A stretch of 64,000 nt of DNA, taken from positions 1 through 64,000 of the forward strand of contig JAPWJZ010000007.1 in NCBI GenBank assembly GCA_028283745.1. Direction: 5' to 3'. The position numbers were made by a program, and so were the translations under genes. Each line of letters begins with the position of its first letter. The first letter of the stretch is position 1. This stretch comes from Micavibrio sp. (GTDB taxonomy: Bacteria; Pseudomonadota; Alphaproteobacteria; Micavibrionales; UBA2020). Under the pieces are notes generated by a model. The model was not told the origin of the DNA. It did no database searches and was given only the letters and a program-made list of their open reading frames with translations. Shown in pieces: positions 55,966 to 64,000 of the stretch.

Positions 55966-56415
55966 TTAAACCCTGTGGTACGGGTGGCCCGCAATGATCT
56001 GCTGGGCGCGGTAAACCTGCTCAAGTAGCATAACCCGAACCAGCATGTGTGGCCATGTTTGTTTGCCGAAAGACATTAAAAACTTGGCTTTCTCGCGCAC
56101 GGCATTATCGAAACCATCGGCGCCGCCAATCAGGAATGTAATTTCGTTCCCCGGTGCCGCCTGGCCCCATTTGGAAATTTTTTGCGCGAAGTCGGGGCTG
56201 GTATAGGTTTCCCCGCGCTCATCAAGCGCGATGACAAAGGATGATGCGCCAAGCGCTTTTAAAATAAGAGGCGCTTCCTGCGCCGACGTTGAGCCTTTCG
56301 GCGCGTCGATTTCCTTGACCGTCACGGACCACTTCATGCGCTTGACGTATTCATCGCATAAATCGAGCAACGGAGAATTTTTTAGCTTGCCGACGGCGAT
56401 GATGCGGATTTTCAT
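55966..56415 (-). CDS. rlmH: 23S rRNA pseudouridine1915-N3-methyltransferase RlmH
   Basis: A 149-residue SPOUT methyltransferase acting on pseudouridine 1915 of 23S rRNA. Motifs are MKIRIIAVGKLKNSPL, VIALDERGETYTSPDFAQKI, FLIGGADGFDNAV and the C-terminal knot MLVRVMLLEQVYRAQQIIAGHPYHR. The ATG at 56,415 gives this standard N-terminus. It follows rsfS, the usual pairing. Confidence 0.95.
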   Translation of the reverse strand: MKIRIIAVGKLKNSPLLDLCDEYVKRMKWSVTVKEIDAPKGSTSAQEAPLILKALGASSFVIALDERGETYTSPDFAQKISKWGQAAPGNEITFLIGGADGFDNAVREKAKFLMSFGKQTWPHMLVRVMLLEQVYRAQQIIAGHPYHRV

Positions 56416-56488
56416 GGGAAAGGTATCGCTTGAAAATGCCAGCCCCCGCATCAAGCGGGGGCGGCGGTCAGAACAACGGCTTTAAACT

Positions 56489-56968
56489 TCAGGCCGAATG
56501 ATACAGCGTGTAATCGACGGTCGAAAAATCGGCGGCCCAGAGTTTTTCAAGGTTGTAAAACTCGCGCACTTCCGCACGGAAGAGATGGACGATGACATCG
56601 CCCGCATCGACGATGACCCAGTCACCGCTTTCCTTGCCTTCAATGCGGGCGCGGAACTTTTCGGTCGCGAGCTTGTCGCGAATTCTTTCAGCCATCGAAA
56701 TTACCTGACGTGACGATGTGCCGGTGACGATAATCATGTAATCCGCAATCGCGGTTTTACCGGCAAGGTTGATGGAGACAACGTCTTCGCCCTTATCCAT
56801 ATCGATGATTTTCATGATCAGCTCATGCAGCTTGTGCGGCGCGTTTGCGCCGGCCTTGGCGTCCGGTGTTGCGGCGGCTTTCTTTTCAGGGGCGGCTTTG
56901 CCGGCTTTTTTGGCGGCGGGCGCTGCGGCCTTTTTCACGACAGCGGGTTTTTTATTTTTCGTGACGAT
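56489..56968 (-). CDS. rsfS: Ribosomal silencing factor RsfS
   Basis: Binds L14 of the large subunit and blocks subunit joining in starvation. The conserved domain (residues about 45-150) contains DMDKGEDVVSINLAGKTAIADYMIIVTGTSSRQV, RIEGKESGDWVIVDAGDVIVHLF and FYNLEKLWAAD. A Lys/Ala-rich N-terminal extension precedes it. The start is unclear. A GTG lies at 56,938 without a ribosome site, whereas a strong GGGAG (minus strand, 56,980-56,976) has correct 7-base spacing to an in-frame ATC at 56,968. I give the larger bound; a GTG start gives 149 residues. Confidence 0.85.
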   Translation of the reverse strand: MVTKNKKPAVVKKAAAPAAKKAGKAAPEKKAAATPDAKAGANAPHKLHELIMKIIDMDKGEDVVSINLAGKTAIADYMIIVTGTSSRQVISMAERIRDKLATEKFRARIEGKESGDWVIVDAGDVIVHLFRAEVREFYNLEKLWAADFSTVDYTLYHSA

Positions 56969-57253
56969 GGCTATTCTCCCTTAAAAACACAAAACGCAGG
57001 CTGCTGATGCAGGCCCGCGCTTCAATGGTACGGTGTGTTGTGTATGAAGAGTCATCAATGATGATTGTTTCCCTCCTTCACCGCCGCGGGGACATCCGCA
57101 GCATCTATTTTAATTATACCTCCGATTAACGCAAGCTGCAAATAACGCTGCCCAAACCCTTTAAAAGGGGGCAAAAGCGTTTCTTTGCCTTGCGGCATTT
57201 ACTGTCGTCCTTGAGTCGCAAACCGTAATATTGTTGCTCAAAAACGCCTGTTC

Positions 57254-60200
57254 TTACTCCTCGCCCAGCGATACCAGCGTGGTATTACCACCGGAGGCCG
57301 TGGTGTTCACGGTAATCGTTTTTTCGGTCGCAAAGCGCAGCAGGTAATGCGGTCCGCCTGCCTTGGGGCCCGTGCCGGAAAGACCCTGGCCGCCGAAGGG
57401 CTGCACGCCCACTACCGCGCCAATCATGTTGCGGTTGACGTAGCAGTTACCTGCGGCAATGCGGCTCGTCACGTTGCGTACCACGTGATCTATGCGCGTA
57501 TGCAGGCCGAAGGTCAGGCCGAAGCCGGTCGAGTTGATTTGATTAATAACAATATCCATTTCATCCGGCTTGAAGCGGATGATGTGCAGGATGGGGCCGA
57601 AGACTTCCTTGGTCAGCTGCGACATGGCTTTGATTTCAAAAGCGCGGGGCGCGAAGAAGCTGCCTTTGTTCAAGGCATCCGCCATCGGCACCTGCGCCAC
57701 AAGTTTTGCTTCCTTCGCCATGCGCACGGCATGGGATGCAAGGCCATCCAGCGACGGACGGTCGATAACGGGGCCGACGTCGGTCGACAACGCAATCGGG
57801 TCCGCCATCGTCAGTTCCTGGCATGCGCCGGAGAGCATGGTAATGACTTTATCCGCAATGCTGTCCGCCACGAACAGGACGCGCAAGGCGGAGCAGCGCT
57901 GGCCTGCGGAGCGGAAGGCACTGGTAATCACGTCATCCACAATTTGTTCCGGCAGCGCGGAGCTGTCGGCGATCATGGCGTTCTGCCCGCCGGTTTCGGC
58001 GATCAGCGGCACAATCGCGCCCTTGCGGTTTGCGAGCGTGCGGTTGATGGTTTGCGCCGTTTCGGTCGAGCCGGTCATGCAAACGCCCGCGATGCGTTCA
58101 TCCGTCACCAGATGTTCACCGGCAAGGCGGCCGGAAACGGGCAGGAAGGCGATAACATCTTTCGGGATGCCCGCCTTGATCAGCAGTTCAATCGCGCGCA
58201 TGGCGACAAGGCAGGTTTGCCCCGCCGGTTTTGCGATGACGCAATTGCCCGCCATCAGCGCGGCGGCAACCTGACCCATGAAAATAGCCAGCGGGAAGTT
58301 CCAGGGGCTGATGCAAAGGAACACGCCGCGGCCTTCAAGGAACAGCGTATTCGCTTCGCCCGTCGGCCCCGGCATGACATGACCGTCGCCAAAATGCTTG
58401 TGGCCTTCGGCGGCGTAATAGCGACAGAAATCCACGGCTTCGCGTACTTCGGCAACGCCGTCGACCAGCGTTTTTCCGGCTTCTCGGGTCAGCAGCGCCA
58501 TCAGCTCCGGCATGCTGTCTTCCATGAGGTCCGCCATGCGGTCGAGCGCCTTGGCGCGCACGTCGGCGGGCGTCTTGCTCCAGCCGGGGAAGGCGGCGTT
58601 CGTGACATCAACGGCTTTTTTAATGTCTTCAAGATCGCCCTGCATGACCGTGCCGATCTGGCGGGTATTGTCTGTCGGGTCGACAACGACGGCACCGGCG
58701 CCTGGCTTGCGGATGCCGTTAATCAGCGGCGCTGCAATATATTGCTGCTTCGCTGCCGCCTCGATTTTTTGCAGCAGCGGGCCGCTGACATGGCTGTTGG
58801 CGAACTCGACGCCGCGCGAGTTTTTGCGGCTGTCGCCATACACGGCATCCGGCATCGGAATTTTGGGGTGCTTTTTGTTGTTCAGCGTCGCGATGTACTG
58901 GATGGGGTCGACCAGCATTTCCTCGATCGGCACTTTGTCGTTCTGCAGGCGGTTGACGAAGTTGGTATTCGCGCCGTTTTCCAGCAGGCGGCGCACAAGA
59001 TAGGGCAGCAGGTCCTGATGGCTGCCGACCGGCGCATAGACGCGCACGGGATATTTGCCCTTGTCGAGACCGACAAGCTGGTGATACAGCGGCTCGCCCA
59101 TGCCGTGCAGACGCTGGAATTCAAAGCCGGTCTGGTTGTCGCCCGCCAGTTCAATCAGCGTTGCGACGGAATAGGCGTTATGCGTTGCGAACATGGGGTA
59201 GAAAATATCGCGTCGCGCCATCATCTTGCCGGCATTGGCGATGTAGGAAACGTCGGTCGCGTTCTTGCGCGTGTAGACGGGGTAGCCCGGCAGGCCGTTG
59301 ACCTGCGCGTACTTGACTTCGCTGTCCCAATACGCGCCCTTCACCAGACGCACCATCATCTTGCGGTTATTTTCCTCGCAAATGCCCGCGAGCCAGTCGA
59401 TAAGGCGGGAGCAGCGTTTTTGATACGCCTGAATGGCAAGGCCAAAACCATCCCAGCCTTTGAGCGACGGGTCGGAAAACGCGTTCTCGATAATCTCCAT
59501 CGAAATTTCAAGGCGGTGCGCTTCTTCGGCGTCTACCGTCATGCCAATGCCGTATTTGGCGCAGCGCTGCGCCAAGGCTAGCAGCTTGTCCGACAATACG
59601 GGCACGCACGCATCGCGGTTGCCGTATTCATAGCGCGGGTGCAGCGCCGACAGCTTCACCGAAATGCCGGGCGCGGAAATGGGGCCGCGACCGTGCGCGG
59701 CGGTGCCGATGGAATCAATCGCGCTTTCATATGCCTTGAAGTAACGCTCGGCATCTTCCGCCGTGCGCGCGCCTTCGCCGAGCATGTCATAGGAAAAGCG
59801 ATAGCCGGATTTTTCAGGCTCGACCGCGCGCTCCAGTGCTTCTTCGATCGTGCGGCCCATGACGAACTGCTCCCCCATGATTTTCATGGAATGCAGCATG
59901 GCGCGGCGCACGACAGGTTCGCCCAGCTTCGACACCATGCGGGAGGCAATGCCGGAAATCGGCGTTTCCGCGTCTTCCTCGCCCACGTCGGCAATTACCT
60001 TGCCGGTCAGCATCAAGGCCCAGGTGGAGGCGTTGACGAAAAGGTCGTTGGTTTTGCCGATGTGCTTGTCCCATTCCGCGCTGCCGATTTTATCGCGGAT
60101 GAGGCGGTCGGCGGTGTTGTTATCCGGAATGCGCAGCAGCGCTTCGGCAAGGCACATCAACGCAATGCCTTCCTTGGTGGTAAGGCCGAATTCGTTCAGG

Positions 60201-60454
60201 AATTTGTCGACGCCACCGAAGCGGCGGCGATTTTCGCGCACGTTCTGGATGAGGTCGCGCGCTGTGTTACGAATGCGCACTTTGCCATCCTGTGTCACGG
60301 TGATAAGGCCAAGGCATTCATCCACCGCCGCGTTTTCATCAAGGTGATATGCCTCGTTCATGCTGTCTTTAAGCGAAAGGCTGTGACGGGTGGAGAGGAG
60401 GGCCTGTTTCATGGCGGACACCAATTTTGAAATTGCGGGGTTGATTTGCCTCAT
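57254..60454 (-). CDS. putA: Bifunctional proline dehydrogenase/P5C dehydrogenase PutA
   Basis: Oxidises proline to glutamate in two steps with FAD and NAD+. The 1066-residue protein has the proline dehydrogenase barrel in its first half (SIDSIGTAAHGRGPISAPGISVKLSALHPRYEYG, KGAYWDSEVKYAQ, FATHNAYS, ARVYAPVGSHQDLLPYLVRRLLENGANTNFV). The aldehyde dehydrogenase half has the catalytic Glu in IAETGGQNAMI and Cys in SAGQRCSALRVLF. No N-terminal ribbon-helix-helix DNA-binding domain is present, so it is an enzyme-only form. It is monocistronic. Confidence 0.96.
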   Translation of the reverse strand: MRQINPAISKLVSAMKQALLSTRHSLSLKDSMNEAYHLDENAAVDECLGLITVTQDGKVRIRNTARDLIQNVRENRRRFGGVDKFLNEFGLTTKEGIALMCLAEALLRIPDNNTADRLIRDKIGSAEWDKHIGKTNDLFVNASTWALMLTGKVIADVGEEDAETPISGIASRMVSKLGEPVVRRAMLHSMKIMGEQFVMGRTIEEALERAVEPEKSGYRFSYDMLGEGARTAEDAERYFKAYESAIDSIGTAAHGRGPISAPGISVKLSALHPRYEYGNRDACVPVLSDKLLALAQRCAKYGIGMTVDAEEAHRLEISMEIIENAFSDPSLKGWDGFGLAIQAYQKRCSRLIDWLAGICEENNRKMMVRLVKGAYWDSEVKYAQVNGLPGYPVYTRKNATDVSYIANAGKMMARRDIFYPMFATHNAYSVATLIELAGDNQTGFEFQRLHGMGEPLYHQLVGLDKGKYPVRVYAPVGSHQDLLPYLVRRLLENGANTNFVNRLQNDKVPIEEMLVDPIQYIATLNNKKHPKIPMPDAVYGDSRKNSRGVEFANSHVSGPLLQKIEAAAKQQYIAAPLINGIRKPGAGAVVVDPTDNTRQIGTVMQGDLEDIKKAVDVTNAAFPGWSKTPADVRAKALDRMADLMEDSMPELMALLTREAGKTLVDGVAEVREAVDFCRYYAAEGHKHFGDGHVMPGPTGEANTLFLEGRGVFLCISPWNFPLAIFMGQVAAALMAGNCVIAKPAGQTCLVAMRAIELLIKAGIPKDVIAFLPVSGRLAGEHLVTDERIAGVCMTGSTETAQTINRTLANRKGAIVPLIAETGGQNAMIADSSALPEQIVDDVITSAFRSAGQRCSALRVLFVADSIADKVITMLSGACQELTMADPIALSTDVGPVIDRPSLDGLASHAVRMAKEAKLVAQVPMADALNKGSFFAPRAFEIKAMSQLTKEVFGPILHIIRFKPDEMDIVINQINSTGFGLTFGLHTRIDHVVRNVTSRIAAGNCYVNRNMIGAVVGVQPFGGQGLSGTGPKAGGPHYLLRFATEKTITVNTTASGGNTTLVSLGEE

Positions 60455-60620
60455 AATCTACTCCCCCGCCCGCCATTTTACAGCCTAGAAAATGTAGGTA
60501 TTTCAATAAGTCACGTGGTGTTTTCATGACGCAATGCACATTTACATAAGTTAGTTGCGGAGATTTCTAACTCATGTTAATTTTCTGGTAATTACAAAGA
60601 ATAACCAGAGGATATGTCCG

Positions 60621-62132
60621 GTGCCAAGACCGCGCGAAGTAAGAGACGCTTTCCAAAAGCTCATCGACGATAACAATTCCGCCATTCGCGATCTCGAAAA
60701 AACCATCCGCACGACGGAGGCGGATGCCGCGCCGAGCGAAAAGCTTTATGCAACGATGATCGACCGTTTCGCCGCTGCATTGCTGGAGCCGACGGTGGAT
60801 AGTGACAGCCTGAATGCCCTGCGCGGCGCCACCGGCAAAGACTTTGAAAAATCCTTCCGCGACCAGATGACCGCAAGCCGCGAAGCTGAAATTCGCCTGA
60901 ACAGCCTGACGGCAACGCACGGCACGCAAAGCGCGCTAGAAGAAACCGTGCGTAGTTTCAACCGCATGGTGAATGAAGCGAATGACGCGCACGGGGGGCT
61001 GCTGGCCGAAATTTCCGGCTTTGACCGCAAGCTGAAAGCTGTGGATGCGTTCAACGCCAAATGGGAAGGCGCGGGCAAGCCGCTGCTGCAGGCGGATGGC
61101 GTGGATCACTTCACCGCCAAAACCGGCCTTGGCCACTTCTTCACGAAACTTTTCAACGCCCATTACCGCGAAGGCTGCGCCATTGCCCGCGCGTTTGAAG
61201 GCTCCATCCCCGAAACGCAGAAACAGCGGGTGGAAAGCAAAGCCGGCGTTGCGCCGATTACCCAAACCATTGCCGGCCTTAAAACCCAAAAGGCCGAATA
61301 CGAAGCACCGTTGCAGGAGATGCGGCGCGCGGCAGATGCCGTGGTGCGCGAAGAAACCGTTATTACCGGCGTTAAATCATCCATCGTCAAAACGCTGGCG
61401 GATGCCGCTGTGTTTGACAAAGCCGCCGCCGCATTGCCCGCAAAAATTACGCCGCACCTTGTGGAAGTGCGCGCGAAAATGGAAGGTTTCCGCAAGCTGG
61501 GCAGCAGCGCCCGCAAAAATATCGACGGCCTTAAAAAAGCATCTTCCAAGCTGGAGGTGCATATGCCGAAGCTGAAGAAAGCCGTCAGCCGCGGCGCGAC
61601 CAAGAACATCAACGTTGACTTGAAGCAGTTAAAAAAAGGCTTCACGGTGTCGCAAACCATGGCGCGGCACAAAGCGACGGAAGTATCAAAGGCCAGCAGC
61701 TCTATTCGCGATTACAGTGTGGGCAGCTCGACCAGCAGCTATTCCGTTGCCAGTGGCCCCAGCGCACTCGATTTTTACATGGGGTTCATGATTGCGGACA
61801 TGCTTTCCAGCCACAATGACGTGAATATTTCAACGCCCGATCCGCATGTCATCAACGACAGCCTCGGCATTCCCGACAGCATCGCGACCGATATCGGCAT
61901 CAACCTTGATGGACTTGCGCCGTCGCTGTCTGACGACGCCATGAGCGGCCTTTCCGGCGCGTTCAACGACAGCAGCATCGGCAATATTGATGTCGGCAAC
62001 ATCGACATTTCCGTGCCCGATTTCTCCATGCCGGATATAAGCATCCCCGATATAAGCATTCCCGACATCAGCATTGATGTCGGCGGGGGCGGGATGGATT
62101 TTAGCGGCGGCGGTGGGGGCGGCGATTGGTAA
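60621..62132 (+). CDS. Coiled-coil protein with DIS(I/V)P repeats and Gly-Trp tail
   Basis: A 503-residue protein with no recognised family. Residues about 10-400 are helical and coiled (RDAFQKLIDDNNSAIRDLEKTIRTTEAD ... KKAVSRGATKNINVDLKQLKKG). A Ser-rich stretch (SSSIRDYSVGSSTSSYSVASGPS) is followed by a hydrophobic patch (FYMGFMIADML). The C-terminus then has repeated five-residue units of the type DISIP/DFSMP and a glycine tail GGGMDFSGGGGGGDW. I chose the GTG at 60,621, shortly after an AGAGGA ribosome site; an in-frame upstream extension lacks support. There is no signal peptide. The following gene encodes a predicted metallopeptidase, possibly linked. Confidence 0.7.
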   Translation: MPRPREVRDAFQKLIDDNNSAIRDLEKTIRTTEADAAPSEKLYATMIDRFAAALLEPTVDSDSLNALRGATGKDFEKSFRDQMTASREAEIRLNSLTATHGTQSALEETVRSFNRMVNEANDAHGGLLAEISGFDRKLKAVDAFNAKWEGAGKPLLQADGVDHFTAKTGLGHFFTKLFNAHYREGCAIARAFEGSIPETQKQRVESKAGVAPITQTIAGLKTQKAEYEAPLQEMRRAADAVVREETVITGVKSSIVKTLADAAVFDKAAAALPAKITPHLVEVRAKMEGFRKLGSSARKNIDGLKKASSKLEVHMPKLKKAVSRGATKNINVDLKQLKKGFTVSQTMARHKATEVSKASSSIRDYSVGSSTSSYSVASGPSALDFYMGFMIADMLSSHNDVNISTPDPHVINDSLGIPDSIATDIGINLDGLAPSLSDDAMSGLSGAFNDSSIGNIDVGNIDISVPDFSMPDISIPDISIPDISIDVGGGGMDFSGGGGGGDW

Positions 62133-62301
62133 ATTCCTGTAATCACTCAATTTAACTTTTTTACACCGTTTGCATGTTTATGCTCGTCTTGCACTCTGTA
62201 GGGCAGGAGATGTAACAAATTTTACATAAAATTAAGATTGTGTTAAGCTTATAAAATAGACTCCATCAAGACTTGTAGCCCCCAGCTGTAAGGATAAACC
62301 G

Positions 62302-63633
62302 ATGGCCGATATTACCCCTCAAGACAATAACACCCAGCCGCCCGAGCCGCCCGTTACAAGCTCCACGCCCGATGCGCCCGGCATGAAAGCGGCTATCGAT
62401 ACGCTGCAGCCCGGCTATTTCAAGCCGCCTTCCAAGGTGAAGATGCTGATGGCGGAACTGATGGATAGCGTCATTCGCGAAATACCTTTTAACATCCCGC
62501 TGGTAAAGCTTGCGCTGAATAATCTGACTGTGGTGCCGACCACGCCGGAAGCGCTTGTTACGGCCTTGCCCTTTGTGCAGAACTTGCGCATCAACCGCGC
62601 CTTTGGCGACATTTCAAGCATTCCGGAAGGCCGCGACCTTGTGAATATGGTGCAGTCGACGGGCGCGCAAATTACCATCGCGCCGGATCTGACGCGCAGC
62701 GGGGCCGTACACAAGTCGCGCGCTGAAGCGACTGACGGCCAATGGGTTACACAAGGCGGACCGATTGAACTGACCGCGTTTAACACTCATGGCAGCCTGA
62801 CGGCGACTCTTGTACATGAACTACAGCACCGCAAGCAGATGCTGGGTGGCGTGATCGACCCGCTGAATAGCAAAATTCCATCCCCCATTGAAAGCTTATG
62901 GTATGACCGCGCTATTGAAGCGGATGCTGAAGCGACGGCGATTGACCTGTCGTATAAAATGAGCAAGGCGGGAAAACCCGCCGCCTGGGATCATTTGCAG
63001 CGCTCCAATTTCTCGCCGCATGCGGTAAAGGGCTACAAAGCGGCAATCGAAGCGAACCCGAATGCCCTGCAGGATGGCACCGCAAAGCGAGCGGCCTTTG
63101 ACGGCTGGTTCCAGGACAGCAAGAACAAGAATGAAGTGGATTTAAGCCGCGTCTATAACGGGCAGGGCCTTTCAAAATGGATTGGTGAAAAGCAGATTGA
63201 AAATCTCGCCGGCGGCGGCAAGCCCCTCGCGCCGCTGACGCATGACGACATGGCAAAAATTGGCGCATTGTCGGAAAAAACGGGAGGGGTAAATTATCTC
63301 AGCATTCCGGGCGGGCGTGCCCTGACGGATGAATTCTACCGCCGCCCGAACTGGAACCAGTGGCAGGCGCAGCAGCTGGCTGGAATGCAGCGGTCATATG
63401 AAGATGTAAAAGCGCGCCTGCCGGGAGCTGCAAGCAATTTCATGCAAAACAATGGCCCCGCCACCAACCCAACGGCCAGCCCCAATGCGCCGTCAAATAC
63501 GGCGCAAATACAGCTGGCGAGTTTGTCGCAAGACAGGCTGAAAGCGGCGATTGGGCTTACGCGTCCAGCGGTGCAGACGAATACAGCAGCAGCTGCGCCG
63601 GTTGTCCGGGCATCAGCCGCGCCGCGGAAATAA
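62302..63633 (+). CDS. Putative zinc metallopeptidase, DUF6782-like
   Basis: A 443-residue protein with an HExxH zinc motif (LVHELQHRKQ, His172-His176) and downstream acidic residues (AIEADAEATAI, Glu206/Glu210) that could be the third ligand, as in gluzincin-like peptidases. The N-terminal 30 residues are Pro-rich and disordered, and the C-terminal 90 residues are Ala/Pro/Asn-rich. It resembles the poorly studied DUF6782 putative metallopeptidase family as I recall. There is no signal peptide, so it may be secreted by a dedicated system or act in the cytoplasm. It is 169 bases downstream of the DISIP-repeat gene, same strand. Confidence 0.75.
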   Translation: MADITPQDNNTQPPEPPVTSSTPDAPGMKAAIDTLQPGYFKPPSKVKMLMAELMDSVIREIPFNIPLVKLALNNLTVVPTTPEALVTALPFVQNLRINRAFGDISSIPEGRDLVNMVQSTGAQITIAPDLTRSGAVHKSRAEATDGQWVTQGGPIELTAFNTHGSLTATLVHELQHRKQMLGGVIDPLNSKIPSPIESLWYDRAIEADAEATAIDLSYKMSKAGKPAAWDHLQRSNFSPHAVKGYKAAIEANPNALQDGTAKRAAFDGWFQDSKNKNEVDLSRVYNGQGLSKWIGEKQIENLAGGGKPLAPLTHDDMAKIGALSEKTGGVNYLSIPGGRALTDEFYRRPNWNQWQAQQLAGMQRSYEDVKARLPGAASNFMQNNGPATNPTASPNAPSNTAQIQLASLSQDRLKAAIGLTRPAVQTNTAAAAPVVRASAAPRK

Positions 63634-63651
63634 CGTTAAAATCAGGGGAAT

Positions 63652-64000
63652 TTAGGAAGCCAGTTTCGCCGGAATTTCGGCGATGGATTCGTCCACCAGT
63701 TTCGCGCCGCGTTTCGGCATCGCTTCCTGCAGCAGTAGTTCGGCGGTGCGGGTGGCGAGGTCGGCAGCCTGATGGCGCAGTTCTTCAACCGCAGACAGCT
63801 CGGCGCGCTTGATGCGCTCCAGCAGCTGGGTTTCCTTGCGGTTCATGCTGTCTTCCAGCTTCTGGACGGATTCTTTCGCCAGGCGTTCCGACGTTTGCTT
63901 GGCAGCGTCGATGATTTTCTGCGAGGTCTGGATGGCGTCGCGGTGCTTGCGCTGCGCTTCGGCGAGAATTTCCTGCGCTTCGTTCTTCAGGCGCTCGGAT
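63652..64000 (-). CDS. atpF: ATP synthase F0 subunit b, 3' part (runs off window edge)
   Basis: The minus-strand frame is open from the right edge to the stop at 63,652, giving about 115 C-terminal residues. They are a continuous charged helix (EAQEILAEAQRKHRDAIQTSQKIIDAAKQTSERL ... AELSAVEELRHQAADLATRTAELLLQEAM), the pattern of the peripheral stalk subunit b. The N-terminal membrane anchor is beyond the edge. Alphaproteobacteria have both b and b'. The rest of the atp operon would lie to the right. Confidence 0.8.
   Translation of the reverse strand, partial: SERLKNEAQEILAEAQRKHRDAIQTSQKIIDAAKQTSERLAKESVQKLEDSMNRKETQLLERIKRAELSAVEELRHQAADLATRTAELLLQEAMPKRGAKLVDESIAEIPAKLAS

Noticed and set aside
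57347-59581. 744-codon open frame on the plus strand
   Set aside because: It is the antisense of putA, whose catalytic motifs are intact. The translation resembles no family.

Overview
The window looks like two unrelated alphaproteobacterial genome fragments joined near position 22,305. The left third (1 to about 22,305) is GC-rich and reads as the replication-origin neighbourhood of a Caulobacteraceae chromosome. It runs from the edge of a Cori-like origin beside hemE (CtrA boxes, GANTC sites), through hemE-hemH-hemJ, rho, mnmE, mnmG, rsmG, parA and parB, to holA-lptE-leuS, a DUF3576 lipoprotein, an NtrZ-like protein, a CenR-like response regulator, secB and a TimA/Tim44 protein. Four centromere-like parS palindromes lie between rho and mnmG, which is where a ParABS system needs them. 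ParB closely resembles Caulobacter crescentus ParB as I remember it.

The right two thirds (about 22,305 to 64,000) has lower GC, AT-rich intergenic DNA and different codon use. It comes from another alphaproteobacterium, possibly Micavibrio- or Rhodospirillales-like (weak inference). The join cuts a FUSC-family gene short and runs straight into the last codons of timA, so an assembly chimera is the simplest explanation.

Right part, in order: a FUSC membrane protein (truncated), a patatin phospholipase, a large PAS histidine kinase, recX, hslO, a lipoprotein, trkH, apaG, an OmpA-family lipoprotein, tRNA-Gly(CCC), a GAF-GGDEF diguanylate cyclase, a DJ-1/PfpI protein, prfB with its programmed +1 frameshift, a 26-residue membrane peptide behind a double hairpin, and an ankyrin protein. 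Then come two tandem, related exported proteins (1504 and 473 aa) of unknown function, a response regulator with a conserved partner, yebC-ruvC-ruvA-ruvB-ybgC-tolQ-tolR-tolA-tolB (no pal next door), and rppH, a divergent polysaccharide deacetylase, ctpA, envC, rlmH and rsfS. The window ends with putA, an exported-looking protein with a DIS(I/V)P-repeat and glycine tail, an HExxH protein, and the 3' end of an ATP synthase b subunit.

The right part is dominated by envelope and cell-division functions (Tol, EnvC/CtpA, OmpA) plus recombination (RuvABC, RecX) and translation factors. The strongest candidate for undescribed biology is the tandem pair at 37,183-43,155. The adjacent pair at 60,621-63,633 comes second.
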